Source of the DNA: Winogradskyella flava
GTDB taxonomy: Bacteria; Bacteroidota; Bacteroidia; Flavobacteriales; Flavobacteriaceae
Length of the DNA stretch: 64,000 bases
Assembly (NCBI RefSeq): GCF_014243395.1
Contig: NZ_JACLCP010000001.1
Span: 62,001 to 126,000, forward strand
Direction: 5' to 3'
Position 1 is the stretch's first letter; the number at the start of each line of letters is the position of its first letter. Below the pieces are notes generated by a model. That model was given only the letters and a program-made list of their open reading frames with translations. It was not told where the DNA came from and ran no database searches. Shown here in pieces: positions 1 through 8,749 of this stretch. A program made the position numbers and the translations under genes.

Positions 1-212
1 ACTACATTAGGCTGTTCTGGCCATGCAATCTGCATACGTATCATTAAAGACATTAAAATGCCGATGATACCCATAATAATAACACCAGTAATTAAATACT
101 GTTTGGCTATCATTTTATGGTCTTGGCTAAATATATATTTAGTTACAAAAGTTTCTTTATGATGATGTACGTCGTGATCATCATGAACGTGACTATCTGC
201 TGTTGCTGACAT
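1..212 (-). CDS. Cytochrome c oxidase subunit I, N-terminal fragment (cut by window edge)
   Basis: Only the first 70 or so residues are in the window; the gene continues beyond position 1. The start ATG is at 212, 30 bases after the subunit II stop. The N-terminus is histidine-rich (six His in the first 18 residues), followed by HKMIAKQYLITGVI and a first membrane helix ending MIRMQIAWPEQPN, which matches the start of heme-copper oxidase subunit I. Its role is the heme/CuB oxygen-reducing subunit in the inner membrane. It is the last visible gene of the act-cox operon, as expected for a Bacteroidota ACIII-oxidase supercomplex. The identification rests on the short N-terminus and on context; the catalytic histidines lie outside the window. 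Confidence 0.85.
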   Translation of the reverse strand, partial: MSATADSHVHDDHDVHHHKETFVTKYIFSQDHKMIAKQYLITGVIIMGIIGILMSLMIRMQIAWPEQPNV

Positions 213-242
213 AATCTATCTTTTTCTTAATTTTTTTCTTTA

Positions 243-1307
243 CTAATTTAATGAATTTGCAAATGTTTTTTGCTCTTTCATCCATGCATCAAATTCTTCC
301 TGTGTCTCCACAATAATTTTCATCTGCATATTATAATGTGATTTACCACAAATCTTATTACACAATAATAAGTAATCAAACTCATAAGGATCTAAGGCTT
401 CTTCTCCATTTGCTGTTAATACCTTACTCTTGTCCATTCTTATTTCATTAATATTTTGAACCTTATCAACCATATCCTGGTTCTGACGCATTTCCGTCGT
501 AGTAACCGTAGGTGTAAAAGCAAATTGGGTGACCATACCTGGAACACAGTTCATTTGAGCTCTAAAATGTGGCATGTAAGCTGAATGCAACACATCTTGG
601 GAACGCATCTTGAATAGTACAGGTTGCCCCACTGGCAAATGAAGCTCTGTTACAATAACATCGTCTTGCGCGTTTGGATCTTCCTCATCTACTCCTAAAA
701 TATTCGCTTTATCTAAATCAATCAGTCTAACGTTGGCCTTACCTAAAACATTATCGTTACCACCATATCTTGCTTTCCAGTTAAACTGCTGCGCGTAAAG
801 TTCTACTATCATTGGATCTTCACTCTCATCAACATTCATGATATCGTTCCATGTAAATAATCCATAGATAATTAAACCAGCCAAAACTATAACTGGAATA
901 ATAGTCCAAATAAACTCTAATGTATTATTATCTGCGTAGAAAAGGGCCTTTTTACCTTTTTCACCTTTATATTTAAAAGCAAAATAATGCAATAGAAATT
1001 GCGTTATTATTTGTACTATGAATATCACTACCATTGAAATGATCATAAGACTATCCAGTCCTGTACCATGTTCAGAAGCCGCGTTAGAGGTCAATGGTAA
1101 GTCACCCAGGTATACAAAACAAAGAATTGTAATGATATAAATGAATGCTAAAAAGCCCATCATTAAGTATCCATTAATTCTATTGTCCTTATCGTCGGCC
1201 ACTTGCGTATTATTAGCACCAACTTGAGCCAAATCAAAAATCTTTACGAGCTGCCAAATGGCAACGGCTACAAAGAGTACAACTATAATTATTAATAAAG
1301 CAGTCAT
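243..1307 (-). CDS. Cytochrome c oxidase subunit II (CuA subunit)
   Basis: Receives electrons from cytochrome c or ACIII and passes them through CuA to subunit I. The 354-residue protein has hydrophobic helices near residues 2-20, 46-68, 87-111 and 131-150, followed by a periplasmic cupredoxin domain. The CuA signature C-x3-C-x3-H-x2-M is present as CNKICGKSHYNM (C316, C320, H324, M327), with the partner histidine upstream in DVLHSAYMPHF. There is no CXXCH motif, so this is an aa3-type subunit rather than a caa3 type with fused cytochrome c. The four predicted helices are more than the usual two; the extra N-terminal pair is probably lineage-specific. The gene lies 25 bases after actF in the same operon. 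Confidence 0.95.
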   Translation of the reverse strand: MTALLIIIVVLFVAVAIWQLVKIFDLAQVGANNTQVADDKDNRINGYLMMGFLAFIYIITILCFVYLGDLPLTSNAASEHGTGLDSLMIISMVVIFIVQIITQFLLHYFAFKYKGEKGKKALFYADNNTLEFIWTIIPVIVLAGLIIYGLFTWNDIMNVDESEDPMIVELYAQQFNWKARYGGNDNVLGKANVRLIDLDKANILGVDEEDPNAQDDVIVTELHLPVGQPVLFKMRSQDVLHSAYMPHFRAQMNCVPGMVTQFAFTPTVTTTEMRQNQDMVDKVQNINEIRMDKSKVLTANGEEALDPYEFDYLLLCNKICGKSHYNMQMKIIVETQEEFDAWMKEQKTFANSLN

Positions 1308-1332
1308 TATCGTTTCTGTTCTTTTTTAAAAA

Positions 1333-2706
1333 TTAATAATGGAAATGTTCACTTTCCTTGATAAATGGGTTTCCTTTTGCCAATAGTGGTGCTTTTCCTA
1401 AAGCCGTAAATACAACTAGTAAAAACAATCCACCAAATAATAATATCGCACCAATTTCAGGAGCTCCAATGAACCATCTGTCTACAACGGTTGCAGGCAT
1501 AATCCAATTGAACACATCTAAATAATGTCCACAAAGAATTACAATACCTGCCATGATTACGAACCAATTGATACGTTTGTAATCACTATTCATAAGTAAT
1601 AGCAATGGGAATATAAAGTTCATTGCAAGCATTCCGAAGAATGGCAACTTGTAATGCTCTATTCTTGTCACGAAGTAAGTGACCTCCTCTGGTATATTCG
1701 AGTACCAAATTAGCATAAATTGAGAGAACCATAAATACGTCCAAAATATACTAATTCCAAACATGAACTTAGCCAAATCATGAATATGACTATCATTTAC
1801 AAATTCCAATAATCCTTTAGATTTTAGATAAATAGTAATCATAGCAATAACAGTAATACCACTTACAAACATACTTGCAAATACGTACCAACCGAATAAT
1901 GTACTAAACCAGTGAGGATCTACACTCATAACCCAATCCCAAGCCATCATCGATTCGGTATAGATATAAAATACTAGAAACGCAGCTGAAATTCTAAAGT
2001 TCTTTTTAAAGTTTTTATTATCATCTGCCTGATCCTGAGCCAATGAAAATTTTCTTGAAAAGTGTCTGTACAGCGCCCAACCAGAAATAAAAATAATACC
2101 TCTAATAACAAACCATGTTATATTTAAATATCCTGATTTTCCTTGAATCAATTTATCATGCTCTACAACCTCTGGATCCATCCAAACAAAAATGTTATAG
2201 TGACCAATTGTTCCCGAAGCAACAGCTATTAATAGTACTATCACTGCCCCTGGTAATACATAGGCCGTAATACCTTCCATTACCCTAAATAGTACTGGAG
2301 ACCATCCTGCCTGTGCTGCATACTGAATGGCATAAAAAGCTAAAACACCTAAGGCTATCATAAAGAAAAAGAATGCGCCTACATATAATGCCGACCAAGG
2401 CCTGTTGTGGATTTGGTGTAAAACATGCTCTTCATGAGACATTTGATGTCCCTCATCTACATGGGCTTCATCAGCATGACTATCTTCTCCATGAGATGCA
2501 GTAACTCCTTGATCATCTCCATGGTCATTAGTAGCATGAGCACTATCAGCATGACCATCGTGGTGTTCACCAGCTAAAAGCTCCTTAACATCATCAACGG
2601 TTTGATAATGATGCGAATCCATAAAGCCATAACCAACACCTAATAGTCCTAAGACTATCATAATGATTGCTCCTGTTCTTAATCGATTTGAAATTTTATA
2701 TTCCAT
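1333..2706 (-). CDS. actF: Alternative Complex III subunit ActF (quinol:cytochrome c oxidoreductase, membrane)
   Basis: Integral-membrane NrfD/PsrC-like subunit of Alternative Complex III, paired with ActC. The 457 residues contain about ten hydrophobic helices. Between the first helix (about residues 12-30) and the second (about 105-127) is a histidine- and acid-rich loop carrying 15 His in roughly 70 residues (HHDGHADSAH, SHADEAHVDEGHQ and similar). The position directly after actE and before coxB is the standard act gene order. Identity is secure from operon order and the hydrophobic profile; metal binding by the His loop is inference. Confidence 0.92.
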   Translation of the reverse strand: MEYKISNRLRTGAIIMIVLGLLGVGYGFMDSHHYQTVDDVKELLAGEHHDGHADSAHATNDHGDDQGVTASHGEDSHADEAHVDEGHQMSHEEHVLHQIHNRPWSALYVGAFFFFMIALGVLAFYAIQYAAQAGWSPVLFRVMEGITAYVLPGAVIVLLIAVASGTIGHYNIFVWMDPEVVEHDKLIQGKSGYLNITWFVIRGIIFISGWALYRHFSRKFSLAQDQADDNKNFKKNFRISAAFLVFYIYTESMMAWDWVMSVDPHWFSTLFGWYVFASMFVSGITVIAMITIYLKSKGLLEFVNDSHIHDLAKFMFGISIFWTYLWFSQFMLIWYSNIPEEVTYFVTRIEHYKLPFFGMLAMNFIFPLLLLMNSDYKRINWFVIMAGIVILCGHYLDVFNWIMPATVVDRWFIGAPEIGAILLFGGLFLLVVFTALGKAPLLAKGNPFIKESEHFHY

Positions 2707-2727
2707 TATATAATCTTTATCTAAATC

Positions 2728-3288
2728 TTATTTCTCTAAATCTGCTTTTAGCTTTTCAACATAAGCTACTACCTGCCAACGCTCACTTTCGTTCAATTGA
2801 TTTGCATACGAGCCCATGGTGTTTTTACCGTAGTAAATGACGTGGTATATACTACCTGTAGTAATTGCTCTACCTACATCATCATAACTAGGTACACCTA
2901 ATATTTTTTCTCGTTCCACCAATTTACCAACACCATTACCCTTAGTTCCATGACAAATACCACAATAAACGTCATACAAAACTTTACCTTGTTCGTAATC
3001 TACCTGGGTAGAGTCCAGAGGACTTGTCAACGTTGTTTTGGCCAATTCGTACCCTTCATTAGTGTCTGCTATTTCATACGGCATATAATCACCTCTTGGG
3101 ATTGTGCCTTCCGCTGGTAATTGCGCTTCTACACCATTGGCGAACGCATCAGATTCTTGATAAGCCTCATACCCAACAGATTCATACATGTTAGGCATAT
3201 ATTGATAGTTAGGTCTTGAGTTTTTCTGACAAGACACGAAACCTACCAACATTACTAATACTACGATATATTTTAAGGATGTCTTCAT
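2728..3288 (-). CDS. actE: Alternative Complex III subunit ActE (monoheme cytochrome c lipoprotein)
   Basis: Monoheme cytochrome c of ACIII, anchored at the periplasmic side of the membrane. I start it at 3288 (MKTSLKYIVVLVMLVGFVSC), giving 186 residues. This ATG begins one base before the actD stop codon ends and gives a clean lipoprotein signal with lipobox FVSC. The open frame extends upstream to 3315, but that adds residues in front of the signal peptide. One heme motif, CGICH, is followed by GTKGNGVGK, and a probable axial methionine lies in KNTMGSYANQ. Coupled tightly to actD (stop 3290-3292). Confidence 0.93.
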   Translation of the reverse strand: MKTSLKYIVVLVMLVGFVSCQKNSRPNYQYMPNMYESVGYEAYQESDAFANGVEAQLPAEGTIPRGDYMPYEIADTNEGYELAKTTLTSPLDSTQVDYEQGKVLYDVYCGICHGTKGNGVGKLVEREKILGVPSYDDVGRAITTGSIYHVIYYGKNTMGSYANQLNESERWQVVAYVEKLKADLEK

Positions 3289-3289
3289 A

Positions 3290-3829
3290 TTAATGTGCAT
3301 CTTCGTCTTTATCAACTATATTTATTTCAACCGCTCCTGTCTCTTTTAACAATGATGCTAATTCGCTTTCATTATTATGAACAGCAATTTCCATCAAGAA
3401 ATGATCGTCTGTAGTTCTTGGATCTGGATTTTCAGCTTTCTTAAATGGCCACATTCTACTTCTTAAGTAAAATGTGATTACCATTAAGTGTGCCGCAAAA
3501 AAGACCGTGAGCTCGAACATAATCGGCACAAAAGCTGGCATATTCTCTAAATAACTAAAGCTTGGTTTACCACCAATATCCTGTGGCCAATCTTTAATCA
3601 TAATAAAATTCATCATTACAATAGCAACTGTAAGACCAACACAACCATACATAAATGATGTTATTGCAATACGGGTTGGCGCTAAGCCCATTGCCTTATC
3701 TAGTCCATGAACTGGAAAAGGTGTATATATTTCTTCAATGTGATGTTTTTCTGCCTTCACCTTTTTTACGGCAGACATTAATACATCATCATCTGTATAA
3801 ATAGCATGAATTACTTTTGAAGCTTCCAT
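3290..3829 (-). CDS. actD: Alternative Complex III subunit ActD (DUF3341 family)
   Basis: Small membrane subunit of ACIII, 179 residues. A soluble N-terminal domain (about 1-55, with EEIYTPFPVHGLDKAMGL) is followed by two helices near residues 58-78 and 103-123, the hallmark of DUF3341/ActD. The C-terminus is charged. It sits 9 bases after actC and is followed immediately by actE. It has no cofactor motif and is thought to be structural in the complex. Confidence 0.92.
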   Translation of the reverse strand: MEASKVIHAIYTDDDVLMSAVKKVKAEKHHIEEIYTPFPVHGLDKAMGLAPTRIAITSFMYGCVGLTVAIVMMNFIMIKDWPQDIGGKPSFSYLENMPAFVPIMFELTVFFAAHLMVITFYLRSRMWPFKKAENPDPRTTDDHFLMEIAVHNNESELASLLKETGAVEINIVDKDEDAH

Positions 3830-3838
3830 AGACTATAT

Positions 3839-5575
3839 TTAGTTATTTAATAAATTTTTAGCTTGCCCAGCCCAATCATCACGTTCTGCTCTTCCCGGGA
3901 AAGAACCAGTAATTGAATCCAACAAGTCGTATTCCGTTTTTGTCATCTTACTTACCTGTAAAAACGTATAGATACCAATACTATTTAGTACCTCTTCCAT
4001 TTTAGGGCCAACACCGCTAATTTTCTTTAAATCATCCGCTGTTTCAGTAGTAGCGTCAAAAGACCCAATACTTCCTAAAAGACTATTGACTTTCTCAGAA
4101 TTATCTCCCGAATTCACTACTGGAGGTGGTGCTACATTTAATACTACACCACCAGAGGTTCTAGAATCAGCTCCTGTACCTACTAAACTATCTCCTCGCT
4201 CTCTAATTTTCTTATAACGCTCGCCCGAAGACTTCAAAATGGTCTTAACCTCTGCTTGAGCAATTACTGGGAATGTTCGTGAGTATAATAGGAATAATAC
4301 AAAGAAGAAACCTATAGTTCCGATAAAGATTCCTATATCTACAAATGTTGGTGAGAACATTGTCCAAGACGATGGTAAGTAATCTCGATGTAATGATGTT
4401 ACAATAATCACGAAACGCTCGAACCACATTCCAATATTTACTACAATTGAAATAAAGAATGAGAACATGATACTTGTTCTGAGTTTCTTAAACCACATGA
4501 ATTGAGGAGAGAATACGTTGCAAGTCATCATTGCCCAATAGGCCCACCAGTAAGGACCAGTTGCTCTATTTAGGAACGCATATTGCTCATACTCTACACC
4601 AGAGTACCATGCAATAAATAACTCTGTGATATATGCCACACCTACGATAGAACCTGTAATCATAATGACTATGTTCATTAATTCGATGTGCTGTACTGTA
4701 ATATAATCTTCTAAGCTACATACTTTTCTCATGATAATGAGCAGCGTATTTACCATGGCAAATCCTGAGAAAATCGCACCTGCAACGAAGTATGGTGGGA
4801 ATATTGTCGTATGCCAACCAGGTATTACTGAAGTTGCGAAATCAAACGATACAATAGTATGTACAGAGAGTACTAATGGTGTTGCCAAACCAGCAAGTAC
4901 CAATGACACTTCCTCAAAACGTTGCCAATCTTTAGCTCTACCTGACCAACCGAAACTTAGTAATGAATAGATTTTCTTTTGGAAAGGTCTTACCGCTCTA
5001 TCTCTAATCATGGCAAAATCTGGTAATAAACCTGTCCACCAGAATACCAATGATACTGATAAATACGTAGAGATCGCGAATACATCCCAAAGTAATGGTG
5101 AATTAAAGTTTACCCATAAAGACCCAAATTGGTTTGGAATTGGAAGTACCCAATAGGCTAACCATGGACGACCCATGTGAATAATTGGGAACAAACCTGC
5201 CTGAACAACCGAGAAAATCGTCATGGCCTCGGCAGAGCGGTTAATTGCCATTCTCCATTTTTGACGGAAGAGTAAAAGTACGGCAGAAATCAGTGTTCCT
5301 GCGTGACCAATACCAACCCACCAAACGAAGTTAGTAATATCCCAAGCCCAGTTTACGGTTTTGTTAAGACCCCAAACTCCAATACCTGTAGAGATGGTGT
5401 AAATTATACAACCTATTCCCCAAAGGAATGCGACCAAAGCAATGCTGAAAACAATCCACCATGCTCTGTTAGCTTTGCCTTCCACTGGTCTTGCTACGTC
5501 TACCGTAACATCGTGATACGATTTTTCTCCAGTAACTAAAGGTCTTCTAATAGGTGCTTCGTAATGAGACGCCAT
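3839..5575 (-). CDS. actC: Alternative Complex III subunit ActC (NrfD-like) with C-terminal helix-hairpin-helix tail
   Basis: NrfD-like quinol-binding membrane subunit of ACIII. Residues from about 35 to 450 hold about ten hydrophobic helices with typical ActC stretches (GIGHAGTLISAVLLLFRQKW, IIHMGRPWLAYW). At 578 residues it is about 100 longer than I would expect. After a Ser/Gly-rich linker (about 460-510) it ends in a soluble domain containing DDLKKISGVGPKMEEVLN and then YTFLQVSKMTKTEYDLL. This reads as a helix-hairpin-helix (GxGPK) module like those appended to some Bacteroidota ribosomal L21 proteins. The function of the tail is unknown. It lies between actB and actD, 27 bases from actB. 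Confidence 0.93.
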   Translation of the reverse strand: MASHYEAPIRRPLVTGEKSYHDVTVDVARPVEGKANRAWWIVFSIALVAFLWGIGCIIYTISTGIGVWGLNKTVNWAWDITNFVWWVGIGHAGTLISAVLLLFRQKWRMAINRSAEAMTIFSVVQAGLFPIIHMGRPWLAYWVLPIPNQFGSLWVNFNSPLLWDVFAISTYLSVSLVFWWTGLLPDFAMIRDRAVRPFQKKIYSLLSFGWSGRAKDWQRFEEVSLVLAGLATPLVLSVHTIVSFDFATSVIPGWHTTIFPPYFVAGAIFSGFAMVNTLLIIMRKVCSLEDYITVQHIELMNIVIMITGSIVGVAYITELFIAWYSGVEYEQYAFLNRATGPYWWAYWAMMTCNVFSPQFMWFKKLRTSIMFSFFISIVVNIGMWFERFVIIVTSLHRDYLPSSWTMFSPTFVDIGIFIGTIGFFFVLFLLYSRTFPVIAQAEVKTILKSSGERYKKIRERGDSLVGTGADSRTSGGVVLNVAPPPVVNSGDNSEKVNSLLGSIGSFDATTETADDLKKISGVGPKMEEVLNSIGIYTFLQVSKMTKTEYDLLDSITGSFPGRAERDDWAGQAKNLLNN

Positions 5576-5602
5576 AATTATATACGTGTTTCTTTAATTT
5601 AT

Positions 5603-8600
5603 TTATGCTTTAGCTGTATTTCTCACTTTAGTCTGATAGATCACATTTGGTTTTGTACCTACGTGCTCTAATAAGTGATACATACGATCATCTTCTTTCA
5701 ATTCAGCAATTTTGCTGTCTTTATCATTGATATCCCCAAATACCATAGCTCCATTTCCACATGCCGCAGAACAAGCTGTTTGGAATTCACCATCTTTTAC
5801 TGGACGTCCATCACGCTTTGCATCAAGGATTGTTTTTTGTGTTTTTTGAATACACATAGAACATTTCTCCATAACACCACGAGATCTTACAGTAACATCT
5901 GGGTTTAATACCATACGTCCTAAATCGTCATTCATATAGTAATCAAACTCATCATTCTTGTTATACAAGAACCAGTTGAAACGACGCACTTTATAAGGAC
6001 AGTTATTGGCACAATATCTTGTACCTACACAACGGTTATATGCCATATGATTCTGACCTTGGCGACCGTGTGCTGTTGCTGCAACAGGACAAACCGTCTC
6101 ACAAGGTGCATGATTACAATGCTGACACATTACTGGTTGGAACGCTACTTGAGGATTATCCGCAGGACTTTCCATCTCACCAAATCCACCTAACGAACCA
6201 TTATCTCCAAATAAACCAGAGAATTCTTCTTTTTTAGTATCATCAGCTTCAAAAGTATCTTGATGAGAATAATACCTGTCTATACGCAACCAGTGCATAT
6301 CTCTACTACGTCTCATTTCAGTCTTACCAACTACTGGCACGTTGTTCTCTGCATGACATGCAATAACACAAGCACCACAGCCTGTACAAGCATTTAAGTC
6401 AATAGATAAGTTAAAATGATGTCCTACTGAACGATCGAACTCTTCCCATAAATCTACATCAGGAGATGTTACAGGAGTTTCGATATGATTTAAGGATACC
6501 TCTGGAACTTTGTTCCATACATGTTTATCCTTAGTATTGAAAATTTCTAAATTTGTTTCCTTAATGATGTCTCCACGACCCATTAAAGTATTGTGCAATT
6601 GTACACAAGCAAACTCATGCATTCCAGCTGCTTTCTCTACAGTAACATTTTGTACCGAATTGAAGTTTTGGTAGAACGAATACGCGTTAACACCTGTCTT
6701 CATTTCTTCTTTAAGTGCAGCCGATGTTCTTCCGTAACCAAACGCCAAACCTACAGAACCTTTTGCCTGACCTGGCTGAATGATTACTGGCACATTGTCG
6801 ATAGTTACACCGTTAACCGTGACGTTAACATAACTACCATTTAATCCACCATTAGCAACATTTTCGTTGACTAAGCCCATGGCATCAGCATCGACCTTAG
6901 ACACGGTTAAGTAATTATCCCAAGTTGTTCTTGTGATTGGATCTGGAAACTCTTGTAACCAAGGGTTATTCGCTTGTTGTCCATCACCCATTCCAATTTT
7001 GGTATACAATGATAATTCCATACCATTAGAACTCGCTGAACGCGCAAGAGCTCTTGCTGCATTTCCACTTGGTGTTTCAATTTCTTGTTCTTCACTTGAT
7101 TCTGAACCAGTTTCAACTAAAGGTTCAGCATCTGCAGACGTACCTACAAACACACCGTCTTGAACAGCCTTGTTAAAAGAAGCGCCATTTAAAATGTTGT
7201 TTGTCCAATGGGCTTTAATATAATTTCTATATGTAGAAGCATTTCCAGTCCATGCTAAAAGTACTTCCTGAAATTGCTTAGTATCAAATAATGGTCGAAT
7301 GGTTGGCTGCATCATCGAATAATGACCAGACTTGAATTCGAAATCCCCCCAAGATTCTAAATTATGAGGTGTTGCTGCTATATATTCAAAGTTCGAAGCT
7401 GTTTCATCCTGCTTCATAGAAAAAGCTATAGATAAATCCACTTTACCTAAACCATCTTTAAAATCTGATGCATTAGGCAACGTATACATTGGATTCACAC
7501 CATTTGTAATAAGCGCACCAACATTACCAGCTTTCATATCAGCAACCAATTGCATTACTGCTTTGTCGCTACCGTGTCTTGTATTAATAGTAGTCTTAGG
7601 GTCGAATGCCTTACTATTTAAGTGCTCGTTAATTTCTAAAGCAACGGTTTGTGCATTGACATCCTGAATACCTGTAACTACAACCGCATTACTGCCAGCT
7701 GATTTGATTTCGTTTGCTGCTTGTTGAACAGCCTCTGCTATACTTTTCGGTAAATCAACAGAAACAGCACCACCTACGACAAGACTATATAACTTAGCTA
7801 AAGCTAGTCTTTGTTGGCTAGGTGTTAATGGCACACGCTTATCTGCGTTAGCTCCAGTTAACGACATATTAGATTCGAACTGGATATGTCTAGACATCTT
7901 ACCATGATCTGGAATACGCTTTTTAGCATAACCAGAATCAAAACCTCCGCCTTGCCAATCTCCTAAGAAATCTCCACCTACAGATACAATTGTTCGAGCT
8001 TTAGAGAAATCGTAATTCGCCATTCCTCTAGAACCATATTTGGCCTCGTAAGCATCTAAAGTTGCAGATTCCGATACCGCATCATAAACAACATGCTTGA
8101 CATTACCGAATTTAGAAGCAAATTCTGATATTAATGTATTGGTTGATGGGCTCGGCAAAGTAGATGTTAAGAATACTATTTGCTTGCCATCGCTAAGTCC
8201 ATTTAACTTAGACGTTGTCTCAGACATAAAGGTCTCCCAAGAAATTGCGCTGTCGCCTTTCATTGGTGTTTTTACCCTTAAATTGTCATATAATCCAAGA
8301 ACCGATGCATTGACTCTAGCATTTGCTGTACCATTTGTAGCAGCATCAGTATTGTTTTCTATTTTTATTGGACGTCCTTCTCTTGTTTTTACTAAAACAC
8401 TAGCAAAATCAAAGCCATTGGCAATCGTTGTCGCATAATAGTTAGCAACGCCTGGAATGATTTCCGTTGGTTGCACTACATAAGGAATTGATTTTATCAC
8501 AGGACCCTCACATGCAGCAAGAGACGCCGCAGCTGTACTGAATCCGACGTACTTTAAGAAATCACGACGCGAAGTAGATGAAGACTCTAACGCTTCTTTA

Positions 8601-8722
8601 TCTCCTAAAAACTCATCTGTTGGAATTTCTTCCACAAACTCGTTTTGTTGCAGCGTCTCAACAATAGAGCTATTATCGTTTAGCTCTTCAACACTTTTCC
8701 AGTATTTCTTGTTTGATGACAT
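5603..8722 (-). CDS. actB: Alternative Complex III subunit ActB (molybdopterin-oxidoreductase-like and iron-sulfur)
   Basis: Large periplasmic electron-transfer subunit of ACIII, 1039 residues. A twin-arginine signal lies at residues 51-71 (SRRDFLKYVGFS, RR at 52-53), ending ASLAAC with Cys71 as a possible lipidation site. The central part resembles molybdopterin oxidoreductases; characterised ActB proteins lack the Mo cofactor. The C-terminal third is ferredoxin-like, with CTGCGACVIACH, CQHCNHAPCETVC, CVGTRYCANNCPYK and CSMC clusters, consistent with several iron-sulfur centres. It is the second gene of the operon, 28 bases after actA. The identification is firm from the fusion architecture and gene order. 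Confidence 0.95.
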   Translation of the reverse strand: MSSNKKYWKSVEELNDNSSIVETLQQNEFVEEIPTDEFLGDKEALESSSTSRRDFLKYVGFSTAAASLAACEGPVIKSIPYVVQPTEIIPGVANYYATTIANGFDFASVLVKTREGRPIKIENNTDAATNGTANARVNASVLGLYDNLRVKTPMKGDSAISWETFMSETTSKLNGLSDGKQIVFLTSTLPSPSTNTLISEFASKFGNVKHVVYDAVSESATLDAYEAKYGSRGMANYDFSKARTIVSVGGDFLGDWQGGGFDSGYAKKRIPDHGKMSRHIQFESNMSLTGANADKRVPLTPSQQRLALAKLYSLVVGGAVSVDLPKSIAEAVQQAANEIKSAGSNAVVVTGIQDVNAQTVALEINEHLNSKAFDPKTTINTRHGSDKAVMQLVADMKAGNVGALITNGVNPMYTLPNASDFKDGLGKVDLSIAFSMKQDETASNFEYIAATPHNLESWGDFEFKSGHYSMMQPTIRPLFDTKQFQEVLLAWTGNASTYRNYIKAHWTNNILNGASFNKAVQDGVFVGTSADAEPLVETGSESSEEQEIETPSGNAARALARSASSNGMELSLYTKIGMGDGQQANNPWLQEFPDPITRTTWDNYLTVSKVDADAMGLVNENVANGGLNGSYVNVTVNGVTIDNVPVIIQPGQAKGSVGLAFGYGRTSAALKEEMKTGVNAYSFYQNFNSVQNVTVEKAAGMHEFACVQLHNTLMGRGDIIKETNLEIFNTKDKHVWNKVPEVSLNHIETPVTSPDVDLWEEFDRSVGHHFNLSIDLNACTGCGACVIACHAENNVPVVGKTEMRRSRDMHWLRIDRYYSHQDTFEADDTKKEEFSGLFGDNGSLGGFGEMESPADNPQVAFQPVMCQHCNHAPCETVCPVAATAHGRQGQNHMAYNRCVGTRYCANNCPYKVRRFNWFLYNKNDEFDYYMNDDLGRMVLNPDVTVRSRGVMEKCSMCIQKTQKTILDAKRDGRPVKDGEFQTACSAACGNGAMVFGDINDKDSKIAELKEDDRMYHLLEHVGTKPNVIYQTKVRNTAKA

Positions 8723-8749
8723 ATAATTCTGAATTACTTCTTATTAAAA

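Noticed and set aside
243..1307. caa3-type oxidase
   Set aside because: Subunit II has no CXXCH motif after the CuA domain, so no fused cytochrome c.
4731..8438. Several plus-strand open frames of 70-110 residues opposite actB and actC
   Set aside because: They lie wholly inside well-supported genes, have no recognisable features and no promoter boxes.
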